The position numbers and the translations under genes are program-made. The notes beneath the pieces were generated by a model, which saw nothing but the letters and a program-made list of their open reading frames with translations, was not told the DNA's origin and made no database searches. From Sporosarcina sp. FSL W7-1349 (GTDB taxonomy: Bacteria; Bacillota; Bacilli; Bacillales_A; Planococcaceae), in NCBI RefSeq assembly GCF_038003045.1, contig NZ_JBBOOK010000002.1, positions 682,001 to 746,000 of the forward strand: 64,000 nucleotides of DNA, in the 5' to 3' direction. Of the stretch, positions 43,997 through 52,264 are shown piece by piece (position 1 is the stretch's first letter; the number at the start of each line of letters is the position of its first letter).

Positions 43997-45355
43997 ATGG
44001 AGCCGAAAATGGATGAAGTGGAAGTAGCTCGCGCCCTCATACAAGTGTTGAAGGACGGGAAAAAAGAAACCTTCCATGATCTTCTGAAAGAGTTGGATCC
44101 CTATGAAATTGCCAAACAGTATAAAGACTTGCCTAAAAAGCGGCGGCCATTGTTTTTGGAATTCCTGACAATTGAAGAGTTGACTTCCTTACTAAAATAC
44201 TTGAATCAAGACGAACAATTGGGCGTGCTGGAAATGATCGGTCCCGAGCGCTCTACCGATATTTTGGAACTGATGCAGAGCAATGAGCTCGCTTTCCTTT
44301 TTTCTGGTCTTTCCAACTCCAAAGTGGATCGGTTGATTGCCCATATGAAACGCGAGCAAATGGAAGAGATTCTGCACATTCTGGATTATCCGCCGAAGAC
44401 GGCCGGGCGGGTTATGAACAGCCGCTATCTTGCGGTGTTCCCGACAATGACAGTAGAAGAGGCGGAACAGGAATTAAAAAAATTCCAGGAACTCGCCAAA
44501 TACTTGAATTACCTGTATATCGTCGACGAGGGACGGAAGCTCGTCGGTGTCGTCTCCTATCGGGATCTGATCTTGGCTGATCCCCAAGCGAAAATTAGCG
44601 ATATCATGACGACGAAGCTCGTGAAAGCCGATGTGCTGATGAAGCAGGAGCATGTCGCACGGTTAATCGGAAAGTATGATTTCGATTCACTGCCGGTTGT
44701 CGATTCAAACAATGTGCTGCTCGGCGCCATTACCGTCGAGAATGTCCTGGATATCGTCGTACGGGAAGCGAATGAAGATATTGAGATGCTTTTGGCTTCG
44801 GGTAAATCAATCGATTTCCGAACGAGACCGTTGGTAGCGGCCAAACGAAGGCTGCCTTGGCTCATTCTTCTTCTTTTTATCGGCTTGGTGTCAGGCAGCA
44901 TCATCTCAAAATTTGAAGAGACGTTGGAAACGGTAGTCGCACTCGCTTTCTTCATGCCGATGATTGCCGGCATGACCGGGAACACCGGGACCCAATCGCT
45001 CGCCGTCGTCGTACGCGGCCTTGTGTCGGAGGATGTCGATATGAAAAAATCATTGAAGCTCCTGTTCCGAGAATTGATTGTCGGCATTATCATTGGACTC
45101 ACTTGCGGCGTCGTCATCTCGATCATTGCGTATATCTGGCAGGACAGCTTCACGCTCGGCCTCGTCGTAGGTTCCTCGCTGTTGGCAACATTGATTATCG
45201 GGACGATTGCCGGTACCGTCATCCCGTTGATTTTGAATAAATTCAAAGTCGACCCGGCGGTAGCTTCTGGCCCTTTGATTACGACCATCAACGATATTTT
45301 ATCCCTTCTTATCTATTTCGGAATCGCCACGATGTTCCTTTCCAAATTAAGCTAG
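43997..45355 (+). CDS. mgtE: Magnesium transporter MgtE
   Basis: The product is 452 aa. ATG 43997 follows GAGGTGGATGCA; the TTG at 43979 lies upstream of that site. Domain order is the helical N domain (LLKELDPYEIAKQYKDLPKKRR, about 1-130), two CBS domains (about 135-255, VVSYRDLILADP and LGAITVENVLDIV), then five membrane helices with the pore motif MPMIAGMTGNTGTQSLAVVVRGL (near 325). MgtE is a Mg2+-gated channel; the N and CBS domains close it at high internal Mg2+. The stop lies five bases from the convergent neighbour. Confidence 0.95.
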   Translation: MEPKMDEVEVARALIQVLKDGKKETFHDLLKELDPYEIAKQYKDLPKKRRPLFLEFLTIEELTSLLKYLNQDEQLGVLEMIGPERSTDILELMQSNELAFLFSGLSNSKVDRLIAHMKREQMEEILHILDYPPKTAGRVMNSRYLAVFPTMTVEEAEQELKKFQELAKYLNYLYIVDEGRKLVGVVSYRDLILADPQAKISDIMTTKLVKADVLMKQEHVARLIGKYDFDSLPVVDSNNVLLGAITVENVLDIVVREANEDIEMLLASGKSIDFRTRPLVAAKRRLPWLILLLFIGLVSGSIISKFEETLETVVALAFFMPMIAGMTGNTGTQSLAVVVRGLVSEDVDMKKSLKLLFRELIVGIIIGLTCGVVISIIAYIWQDSFTLGLVVGSSLLATLIIGTIAGTVIPLILNKFKVDPAVASGPLITTINDILSLLIYFGIATMFLSKLS

Positions 45356-45359
45356 GAAT

Positions 45360-45977
45360 TCAGTAGGCGATACCGACGCGATAGCCGATGTGGTCGCCCT
45401 CCACTAATTCAGTGTACGCAAATTGGGCAGTGTCGTCGACTGAGATTTCCTTGCCCTCTTCTGGTAAGAAATCTCGTTCAATACGGTAGGCTCCGGCGGC
45501 AGGACCGTCGGGTAAATAGGTTGGACAGATGATTGTCCAATCCAATCCCGATTGTCGCAGCATCCCAAATGCTTTATGGTGTTCCTCGGCAGCGAACGTC
45601 AACCGACGATTGGAATCACCCGCTTCGTAACGGAGCAATTCGGGGGTTGTTCGGCTTTGCAGGATACCCGCTGTCCCAATCGTGACAATCCGACGGACCC
45701 CCGACTGCTCCATCGCCCGGATGAAGTGGGGCGTTGCTTCTGTCAAAGTCGTCGTCCGATCGGTGCCTAGTGCACTGAAAACGGCTTCCGCCCCAGCGAC
45801 GGCCCTGCTTACAGCTTCAAAATGACGGACATCCCCTTCAATCACCCGGAGCTGTTCATGAGATGCCAATGTTTCTGGTGACCGGGAAAGGGCTGTTACT
45901 TCATGTCCGTCAGCGAGGGCAAGTCGCAACCATTCGCCTCCGACCCGGCCCGTTGCCCCAAATAATGCGATTTTCAT
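45360..45977 (-). CDS. NAD(P)-binding atypical SDR
   Basis: The product is 205 aa. ATG 45977 follows GGAGG by nine bases, so the longer frame is not used. The N-terminal MKIALFGATGRVGGEWLRLALADGHEVTALSRSP is a Rossmann NAD(P) site of the YwnB/NmrA-like type. VIEGDVRHFEAV and VFSALGTD follow. There is no classical YxxxK pair, so it may be a reductase or redox sensor. Physiological substrate unknown. Confidence 0.88.
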   Translation of the reverse strand: MKIALFGATGRVGGEWLRLALADGHEVTALSRSPETLASHEQLRVIEGDVRHFEAVSRAVAGAEAVFSALGTDRTTTLTEATPHFIRAMEQSGVRRIVTIGTAGILQSRTTPELLRYEAGDSNRRLTFAAEEHHKAFGMLRQSGLDWTIICPTYLPDGPAAGAYRIERDFLPEEGKEISVDDTAQFAYTELVEGDHIGYRVGIAY

Positions 45978-46062
45978 TGGAAAACGCCTCCTTCTCCCTC
46001 CACCATACCGAATTTTCTTCGGGATACAAAGACATAAGTATGGATCACTGGGGAACCCCGGG

Positions 46063-46125
46063 AAACTGACACACCTCGAAGGCAAACTCACACACCCCAA
46101 GAAAAAACATACTCTCCCATTGTAT
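46063..46125. repeat. Short intergenic repeat of ~21 bp (about three units)
   Basis: AAACTGACACACC at 46063 and AAACTCACACACC at 46084 are 21 bp apart, and a third weaker copy (AAACATACTCTCC) follows at about 46105. It resembles, in pitch and in the AACT...CA core, the large arrays at 43211 and 49957. Confidence 0.5.
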
Positions 46126-46133
46126 AAACCCAT

Positions 46134-46178
46134 AAAAAAGCCGCCCATCTTGCCAAAATGACAAAACAGACGGCTTTC
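46134..46178 (-). terminator. Terminator of the CoA-transferase gene
   Basis: On the minus strand an AAAGCCGTCTG ... GGGCGGCTT stem is followed by TTTTTT, just beyond the stop. Confidence 0.85.
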
Positions 46179-46189
46179 TTCTATTTCAT

Positions 46190-47704
46190 TCACACCGGTT
46201 GCGCCACTTTTTGAAGCATCGTGCCGTGGGTTGCCAAATGGGTATGCCAGGAGAATGCTTTTTCAATGACGTGCGGTGTATGGCCGCCTCGTTGCAGCGC
46301 TTCATTATAATATGTCCGCATTTGCTCGCGGTACATCGGGTGCATGCAGTTTTCGATGATCAACTCCACCCGTTCCCGGGGAGCCAACCCGCGTAGATCG
46401 GCGTAGCCTTGTTCCGTTACAATGACATCGACGTCATGTTCTGTGTGATCCACATGTGTGACAAACGGGACAATGCTTGAAATCGCGCCGCCTTTGGCAA
46501 TTGATTTCGTAACAAAAATCGCGAGTCTGGCATTCCGTGCAAAATCTCCGGAACCGCCGATGCCATTCATCATTTTCGTCCCGGACACATGTGTCGAGTT
46601 GACATTGCCGTAAATATCCAACTCCAATGCCGTATTGATAGAAATCAAACCAAGACGCCGAATGATTTCCGGATGGTTCGAAATCTCCTGCGGGCGCATG
46701 ATGAGTTTATCCCGGTACGTTTCCAAGTCGTGGAACACCTGATTTGCTTTGTCTTCAGATAGCGTGATGGATGCGCAGGAAGCGAAACGTACTTTTCCGG
46801 CATCTATCAAGTCGAATACTGCGTCCTGCAACACTTCAGAGTAAACTTCCAACTCCTCAAATTCTGAATGGACCATGCCGTGAAGAACCGCATTCGCAAC
46901 GGAGCCGATTCCCGATTGAAGCGGTGCCAATTTCTCAGTCAAGCGGCCTGCCTGAATTTCCGAACGGAGGAAGTTCAGCAAGTGGCCAGCCATGATTTCC
47001 GTCTCCTCATCCGGCGGAACAATCGTGGACGGAGAATCGAGTTGGTTCGTGAAAACGATCCCTTTCACCCGCTCTACGTCAATCGGGATGCCAATCGTGC
47101 CGATGCGATCATCCGCTTTTGTCAACGGAATCGGGTCGCGTTCCCCTTGCTTGCCCGGTGCATACAAATCATGGATGCCTTCCAAAAGTTCAGAGTGGGC
47201 CAAGTTAATTTCCACGATAATCGATTTGGCATGTTGGGCAAACGTCAGCGAGTTTCCGACGGACGTTGTCGGGATGATCATTCCGTCTTCTGTAATTGAA
47301 ATCGCTTCCAGAATGGCAAAGTCAATCGGATCGATCACTTCGGAACGAATCCACTCCGCGGTATGGGACAGGTGATGATCTACAAATAAATGCGCGCCTT
47401 CGTTGATCTTCTTGCGCATTGTCGGGTCAGCTTGAAAAGGGAGACGTTTGTTAACAATGCCCGCTTCCGCAAATAATTTATCGATATCAGAGCCAAGAGA
47501 TGCGCCTGTATAGACGTTCACTTTAAAGGATTCATTTTCCGCACGTTCGACCAATGCCATCGGAACCGCCTTCGCATCGCCTGCACGAGTGAAACCGCTT
47601 AACGCCAACGTCATACCGTCCTTGACCCAGGAAGCTGCCTCTCCAGGCGTGACGACTACATCTTGTAAGGGCTTACATTTGATACGCTCTAGCTGTTTAT
47701 CCAT
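46190..47704 (-). CDS. Acetyl-CoA hydrolase/succinate CoA-transferase family protein
   Basis: The product is 504 aa. This family I CoA-transferase has an N-terminal SGFTRAGDAKAVPMALVERA and LYTGASLGSDIDKL-like segment, and a GIGSVANAVLHGM motif near residue 265 close to the catalytic glutamate. NGIGGSGDFARNARLAIFVT and DVIVTEQGYADLRGLAPRERV come later. Members move CoA between succinate and acetate or hydrolyse acetyl-CoA. A palindrome lies just upstream of the start, and a LytTR regulator gene follows upstream. Confidence 0.93.
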   Translation of the reverse strand: MDKQLERIKCKPLQDVVVTPGEAASWVKDGMTLALSGFTRAGDAKAVPMALVERAENESFKVNVYTGASLGSDIDKLFAEAGIVNKRLPFQADPTMRKKINEGAHLFVDHHLSHTAEWIRSEVIDPIDFAILEAISITEDGMIIPTTSVGNSLTFAQHAKSIIVEINLAHSELLEGIHDLYAPGKQGERDPIPLTKADDRIGTIGIPIDVERVKGIVFTNQLDSPSTIVPPDEETEIMAGHLLNFLRSEIQAGRLTEKLAPLQSGIGSVANAVLHGMVHSEFEELEVYSEVLQDAVFDLIDAGKVRFASCASITLSEDKANQVFHDLETYRDKLIMRPQEISNHPEIIRRLGLISINTALELDIYGNVNSTHVSGTKMMNGIGGSGDFARNARLAIFVTKSIAKGGAISSIVPFVTHVDHTEHDVDVIVTEQGYADLRGLAPRERVELIIENCMHPMYREQMRTYYNEALQRGGHTPHVIEKAFSWHTHLATHGTMLQKVAQPV

Positions 47705-47730
47705 TTTATCTTCCTCTTTCGTTTATCTCA

Positions 47731-47750
47731 TTTAGATAATTCTATCTAAA
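47731..47750. promoter_or_regulatory. Palindromic operator candidate upstream of the CoA-transferase
   Basis: TTTAGATAATTCTATCTAAA is an inverted repeat (8-bp arms, 4-base centre) 27 bases before the CoA-transferase start. It could bind a dimeric regulator; LytTR proteins usually bind direct repeats, so the partner is uncertain. Confidence 0.5.
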
Positions 47751-47832
47751 TCGCTTTCACAAAAGAGATTTCATGGCTTGAACGGCAAAAAAGGAGCCTG
47801 AGACAGCGACTCCCGTGTTTAGAACAGTTCAT

Positions 47833-48477
47833 TCAAAAACCTAATAATTTGCGGAAATAGCTCGAATACGACTGGCTGACCGGAATCCGAGTGCCGTCTT
47901 CCATCGACAGGACGAACGTGGAGTGAGTGTCCGGGTAAATCTCTTTAATATGATGGACATTGACGATGAAAGAGCGATGACATCGCACGAAAGAATCCCG
48001 CGGCAACAAATACTCGAAGCTTTGCAATGAATTCTTATGGATGCCGACGATTTCATCGGATACGACAAATGTTTTCCGGTCTTTCACTTCCACATATTGC
48101 ACTTTGGCAAAAGGCACAGGGACCCAGCCATCTTGGGATTTCACCGTAATGACCGATTTCCCTTCCGTATAAGCCGGATAAATTGCCATCACACACCCTT
48201 GTAGCACGCCATCCTGTTGAAACGGTACGGCCATCCCATGATACGGCACGCCGAATACATCCCGATTGATGAATTCGGACACCTTCTGCTTCTCCTTGAT
48301 CGCTTTGTAGGCAATCGTCCCTTCTCGCACAGGGTCGCCTGGCCTGATTTTCAAATCAATCCGCTTGCTGGACCGATAATAAATATACTCTTCCTTATTG
48401 GAAACAGCGATTGAAATTTCATCCGAGAACAATTCCCCAATGACGTCCAACAACCCATTTATACTAAGCATCTCCAT
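47833..48477 (-). CDS. LytTR-type transcriptional regulator with N-terminal sensory domain
   Basis: The product is 214 aa. ATG 48477 is preferred, eight bases after AGGA; the longer frame overlaps the permease gene. Residues about 1-100 form a PAS-like sensor (LLDVIGELFSDEISIAVSNKEEYIYYRSSK). Residues about 110-214 are a LytTR DNA-binding domain (PFAKVQYVEVKDRKTFVV, HKNSLQSFEYLLPRDSFVRCHRSFIVNVHHIKEI). No receiver domain is present, so it is not a standard two-component response regulator. It follows the MFS permease gene and precedes the CoA-transferase. Confidence 0.88.
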   Translation of the reverse strand: MEMLSINGLLDVIGELFSDEISIAVSNKEEYIYYRSSKRIDLKIRPGDPVREGTIAYKAIKEKQKVSEFINRDVFGVPYHGMAVPFQQDGVLQGCVMAIYPAYTEGKSVITVKSQDGWVPVPFAKVQYVEVKDRKTFVVSDEIVGIHKNSLQSFEYLLPRDSFVRCHRSFIVNVHHIKEIYPDTHSTFVLSMEDGTRIPVSQSYSSYFRKLLGF

Positions 48478-48544
48478 CAGATGGATCCTCTCCCTACACA
48501 GATTCCACTTCATTATAGAAGATGGAAAGGCGCAGGTACAAACC

Positions 48545-49813
48545 TTACGACACGGTTTCGTCCATCTGGGCGGCCGGTTCCGGGACAAATTTCAGCACAA
48601 TGATTCCGATGATGAAGAGGATGACGAGACTGAACACGCCGTATGCGGAACTTCCCGTCAATTGGGCGGTCATTGCAACAAGTAAAGGCCCCATGACCGA
48701 GGCGAATTTGCCGAAAATATTATAGAACCCGAAAAACTCATTGGATTTCTCTTTGGGCACGAGCTTGGCAAAATAAGACCGGCTTAGCGCCTGGATACCC
48801 CCTTGGGATGTAGCGACCAACATCGCCAATATCCAGAAATCAAGCGTTGTCTTCATAAAGAACGCATAAAAACAAACAATCATATATACGAAAATCCCTA
48901 CATAGAGCATCTTTTTTCCGGTGAATCTCTGCGCCAATTTTCCATAGAGGACCGCAAACGGGGCGGCCACCACTTGCGTGACGAATAAAATGATCAGTAG
49001 ACTCGTCGAACCGATCCCCAAATCCGTTCCGTACGCCGTTGACATGGAAATGATCGTTCCGACACCGTCAATGTAGAAAAAATATGCAAGCAAGAATAAA
49101 AAGACAGCACGATAATTGCGGATTTCTTTAAACGTATTCCCAAGCCGGCGGAAGCTGCCCGCCAACAAACGCGGTTCCCGGTCGATGGCATGGATTTGAT
49201 GTACATGCCTTACCATCGGAATGGTGAACACGAGCCACCAAACCGCAGTGATGACGAAAGCGATCCGACTCGCAGCCGATGTGGAAAGCGGGATAGTTCC
49301 GGCTCCCGCCAGTATGATGATGGCGATGCTGATGATAAACGGAATCGTGCTCCCGATATAGCCGAGACCGAAACCGCGGGAAGAAATCATATTCATCCGC
49401 TTTTCGGTTGTCACATCAACCAGGAACGCATCGTAGAAAATATTCGCCCCATGGAAACTGACGGCGGTCAACGTGTAGATGATCAACAGGGGCAGCCACT
49501 TATCCGTCGGGACCAAGGCAAGCGAAGCTGTCGCCATCGTGCCCGTCGCGAAAAAGAAGAGGAAAAACTTCTTCTTCATCCCCTGGTAATCGGCAATCGT
49601 GCCCAAAATCGGCCCGATCATCGCCAAGATGAACGTCGCAATGGCGACCGTATATCCAAGATAAGCCGTCGAATCGGCCAGGCCCACCCCGGCATTCGTT
49701 GCAACCGACTTGTAATACAGCGGAAACACCGCTGTCGTGATGATAACGGAATATGCTGAGTTCGCCCAGTCATACATCATCCAACTATTCTCTTCCTTGC
49801 TATAATTCCTCAA
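48545..49813 (-). CDS. MFS transporter, UMF1/Atg22-like
   Basis: The product is 422 aa with 12 predicted membrane helices. The N-terminus SWMMYDWANSAYSVIITTAVFPLYYKSVA is characteristic of the UMF1 (Atg22-like) group, with GTIADYQGMKKKFF and DAFLVDVTTEKRMNMISSRGFGLGYIGS following. Substrate unknown; eukaryotic relatives export amino acids from the vacuole. It appears to be transcribed with the LytTR gene. Confidence 0.9.
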   Translation of the reverse strand: MRNYSKEENSWMMYDWANSAYSVIITTAVFPLYYKSVATNAGVGLADSTAYLGYTVAIATFILAMIGPILGTIADYQGMKKKFFLFFFATGTMATASLALVPTDKWLPLLIIYTLTAVSFHGANIFYDAFLVDVTTEKRMNMISSRGFGLGYIGSTIPFIISIAIIILAGAGTIPLSTSAASRIAFVITAVWWLVFTIPMVRHVHQIHAIDREPRLLAGSFRRLGNTFKEIRNYRAVFLFLLAYFFYIDGVGTIISMSTAYGTDLGIGSTSLLIILFVTQVVAAPFAVLYGKLAQRFTGKKMLYVGIFVYMIVCFYAFFMKTTLDFWILAMLVATSQGGIQALSRSYFAKLVPKEKSNEFFGFYNIFGKFASVMGPLLVAMTAQLTGSSAYGVFSLVILFIIGIIVLKFVPEPAAQMDETVS

Positions 49814-49956
49814 CCTCTCACCCCTTCTCCACTTCCTACATCTAGTTTACAATACTATATGTCTGAAAATAATAGGAAAATGAGATTAGGAAAGGGTGGG
49901 GGCGTTTGGTGAGGATTTATGGGAGCGGGACTCGGGGTTATGAGCGAGAGAACCAG

Positions 49957-50316
49957 ACTTATCAGCACTCCCCGCAACTTATCGGCACTCCCCACGATTT
50001 ATCAGCACTCCTCACAACTTATCAGCACTCCTCACAACTTATCAGCGCTCCTCACAACTTATCAGCACTTCTCACAACTTATCAGCATTCCTCGCGACTT
50101 ATCAGCATTCCTCACAACTTATCAGCACTCCTCACAACTTATCAGCACTCCTCACAACTTATCAGCACTCCTCACAACTTATCAGCACTCCTCACAACTT
50201 ATCAGCATACCACACAACTTATCAGCATTCCTCCCAACTTATCAGCATTCCTCACAACTTATCAGCACTTCCCACAACTTATCAGGATTCCCATCACATT
50301 ATCAGCACTCTCTCGC
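49957..50316. repeat. Tandem array of 18 exact-pitch 20-bp repeats
   Basis: Eighteen units of consensus ACTTATCAGCACTCCTCACA run without a single length change from 49957 to 50316. The ACTTATCAGC half is nearly invariant and the other half drifts. Because 20 is not a multiple of three, two overlapping pseudo-frames with 20-residue repeats result; there is no ribosome site. It fills the gap between the MFS gene and the intron 3' end. Confidence 0.95.
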
Positions 50317-50339
50317 CCTCCAAGGAACGTTAAACACAA

Positions 50340-52224
50340 ATCGAGTAGGAGGGAGTGATTAGCTCCCGACCTCTCACACCACCGTACGTACGGTTCCGTA
50401 TACGGCGGTTCAATAACTTAAGTATCGACGCTCATACAAGTGATTCAGGTCTTTCAGACCCCACTTGGTGAGCGTTTCTGCTTTGATTGCTTTATGTAGA
50501 GTTTCGCTTTTGGAGACTCTCCAATATCCCTTTCGGGAATTTGATACTTTCCAAGCTTCTTCATGTAAAATTCCCAGCCTTCGTAACTGACGGTATTTTG
50601 TCCATATCTTCTTCCAACGTTTCCATATCAGTTGACGTAACCGATGGTTCAGCCATTGTGCCATGGATTTGATAAAACTTTTCATAAAGCCAATTCCATA
50701 GTAGTTTATCCAACCTATTGTCACTTGGTTGATTTCTTTGGCAATCTCGTCAAAGCGGCCCGGGCGATTCCGTTTGGTGATTTTCTTTAATTTTGATTTG
50801 AATCGACTTTTTGCGGAGTGATGTGGTCTACAACCCACACCTTTAGATGTGGAATGGAGGCAGAAACCGAGGAACTTGAGTTTGACCGGAGAACCCACCT
50901 TGCTCTTTTCTTGGTTCACTGTCAGCTTCAAATCATGTTCAAGGAACTTTGTAATGCTTTCCAAAACACGTTCCCCTGCTCGCCTGCTTTTCACGTATAT
51001 GCAGAAATCATCCGCAAATCGTACGAATTTATGCCCCCGTCTTTCAAGTTCCCTATCTAATTGATTCAAATAGACATTGCTAAGAATCGGGGAGAGTACG
51101 CCACCTTGCGGAGCACCTTCTTCTGTTGGACTGATAAGTCCATCTTCAAGGATGCCACTCTTTAGAAACTTCCATATCAACTTTAGGACAATCTTGTCGT
51201 TTATGAACTCTTTTAGATATTCCATCAGCTTCTGATGATTAATGGTGTCGAAGTAGCTTTTTAAATCACAATCGACTACCACTCTATAACCTTGTTCATA
51301 ATATGTGATGGATTGCTTAATGGCTTGATGCTGATTCCGTTTTGGACGAAAACCATAGCTCCTCTCCGAAAAATGAGGGTCAATGATTTTACCAATCACC
51401 TGATAGATGGCTTGTTGAACCATTCGATCCCGTACACACGGTATGCCGAGTTTTCGCATTGACCCATCTAACTTTGGAATTTCAACACGTTTTACTGGCA
51501 GTGGTTCGTACGAACCGTCTTTCAGCTTTCTAATAAGTTGGGTTCGGTATTTGGCTACATGACCTAAAAGTTCATCTACTGTCATTTCATCGACACCCGG
51601 CGCCCCTTTATTTGCCTTCACTTTCTTACAAGCGTTAAAGAGGTTGTTGATGTCGACTACTTTATCAATCAAATCGATACCATCCTGTCGCTCCATTTCT
51701 GTAAAGACAGGACTGCACGCTCCCGCATATTCTTCGGTTTCCAACCTATCCCTTTGCGGCCAGCCATCTGCCGATGTTTTCTGTGGTCTTTGCACTGTCT
51801 TTACCTCCATTTCATTTCAGGATTATTATTGTTCAGCCCTTCGTCCTTATGGACTACTATGGCTTCTGCTGACTTCTTACAGTTCAACCTGCCATCACTG
51901 ACCGGTTTGTTCCTGTGGGATATTCCATCCCTCTTGTCGGGAACCCCTGTAAGACCTCCCCGGGTAAGAGCTATAACCTTCCTCCCATGTAACCGCTGCA
52001 TTTACTGTATGGAACTCGGGCAGTATTGGACTTTGTTTTGTACGGCAAACTCGTCCGTTCCAATTCAGCCTCATATGCAGTTTCTGTCCGTCGGTTCGGG
52101 ATTTTGCCGCCGGCTTCCTTCAGATTCCACCTCACGGTGGACACCCTTGCCTTAAGCTAACAGTTCCTACTGCCAAGCCTGTAGTGGACTTTCACCACCA
52201 AGTTATAGCCCATGCCGGGCACAC
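50340..52224 (-). mobile_element. Group IIC intron inserted behind a transcription terminator
   Basis: On the minus strand the intron begins GTGTGCCCGGCATGGGC at 52224. It contains class C landmarks of domain I (AGGGTGTCC, TATGAGGCTGA, TTACCCGGGGAGGTCT), encodes a reverse transcriptase, and ends with domain V (GAACCGCCGTATACGGAA and GTACGGTGGTGTG, about 50362-50412) and a domain VI stem ending CTCCTACTCGAT at about 50340. These ends closely match the Oceanobacillus iheyensis IIC ribozyme from memory. Insertion one base after the thiolase terminator is the known IIC preference. The 470 bases between 51796 and 52264 are intron RNA domains, not a gene. Confidence 0.93.
50410..51795 (-). CDS. ltrA: Group II intron reverse transcriptase/maturase
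   Basis: The product is 461 aa. GTG 51795 follows GGAGGT by eight bases; the ATG at 51810 immediately precedes that ribosome site. RT blocks are IPCVRDRMVQQAIYQVIGKIIDPHFSERSYGFRP, VVDCDLKSYFDTINHQKL, EEGAPQGGVLSPILSNVYL and the active site RFADDFCIYV (FADD in place of the usual YADD). A thumb/maturase domain X follows (residues about 300-380, GRFDEIAKEINQVTIGWINYYG) and the C-terminus ends in the class C style without an HNH endonuclease. It splices and mobilises the host intron. Confidence 0.94.
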   Translation of the reverse strand: MQRPQKTSADGWPQRDRLETEEYAGACSPVFTEMERQDGIDLIDKVVDINNLFNACKKVKANKGAPGVDEMTVDELLGHVAKYRTQLIRKLKDGSYEPLPVKRVEIPKLDGSMRKLGIPCVRDRMVQQAIYQVIGKIIDPHFSERSYGFRPKRNQHQAIKQSITYYEQGYRVVVDCDLKSYFDTINHQKLMEYLKEFINDKIVLKLIWKFLKSGILEDGLISPTEEGAPQGGVLSPILSNVYLNQLDRELERRGHKFVRFADDFCIYVKSRRAGERVLESITKFLEHDLKLTVNQEKSKVGSPVKLKFLGFCLHSTSKGVGCRPHHSAKSRFKSKLKKITKRNRPGRFDEIAKEINQVTIGWINYYGIGFMKSFIKSMAQWLNHRLRQLIWKRWKKIWTKYRQLRRLGILHEEAWKVSNSRKGYWRVSKSETLHKAIKAETLTKWGLKDLNHLYERRYLSY

Positions 52225-52225
52225 C

Positions 52226-52258
52226 GCAAAAACCGTACCCCAGCCCAGGATACGGTTC
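52226..52258 (-). terminator. Terminator of the second beta-oxidation operon, intron target
   Basis: On the minus strand an AACCGTATCC / GGGGTACGGTT stem with a TGGGCT loop is followed by TTTTTG, five bases beyond the thiolase stop. The intron begins one base after it. Confidence 0.9.
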
Positions 52259-52264
52259 AATCAC

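Noticed and set aside
47833..48477. Two-component response regulator
   Set aside because: No receiver domain or histidine kinase gene is present; only a PAS-like sensor plus LytTR domain.
43211..50316. CRISPR array
   Set aside because: Repeats are about 20 bp with 0-9 base spacers that are themselves repeated, and no cas genes are present.
49906..50362. Two overlapping plus-strand open frames of about 150 codons with 20-residue protein repeats
   Set aside because: They are translations of the 20-bp DNA array; both frames are equally open, with no ribosome site or conserved start.
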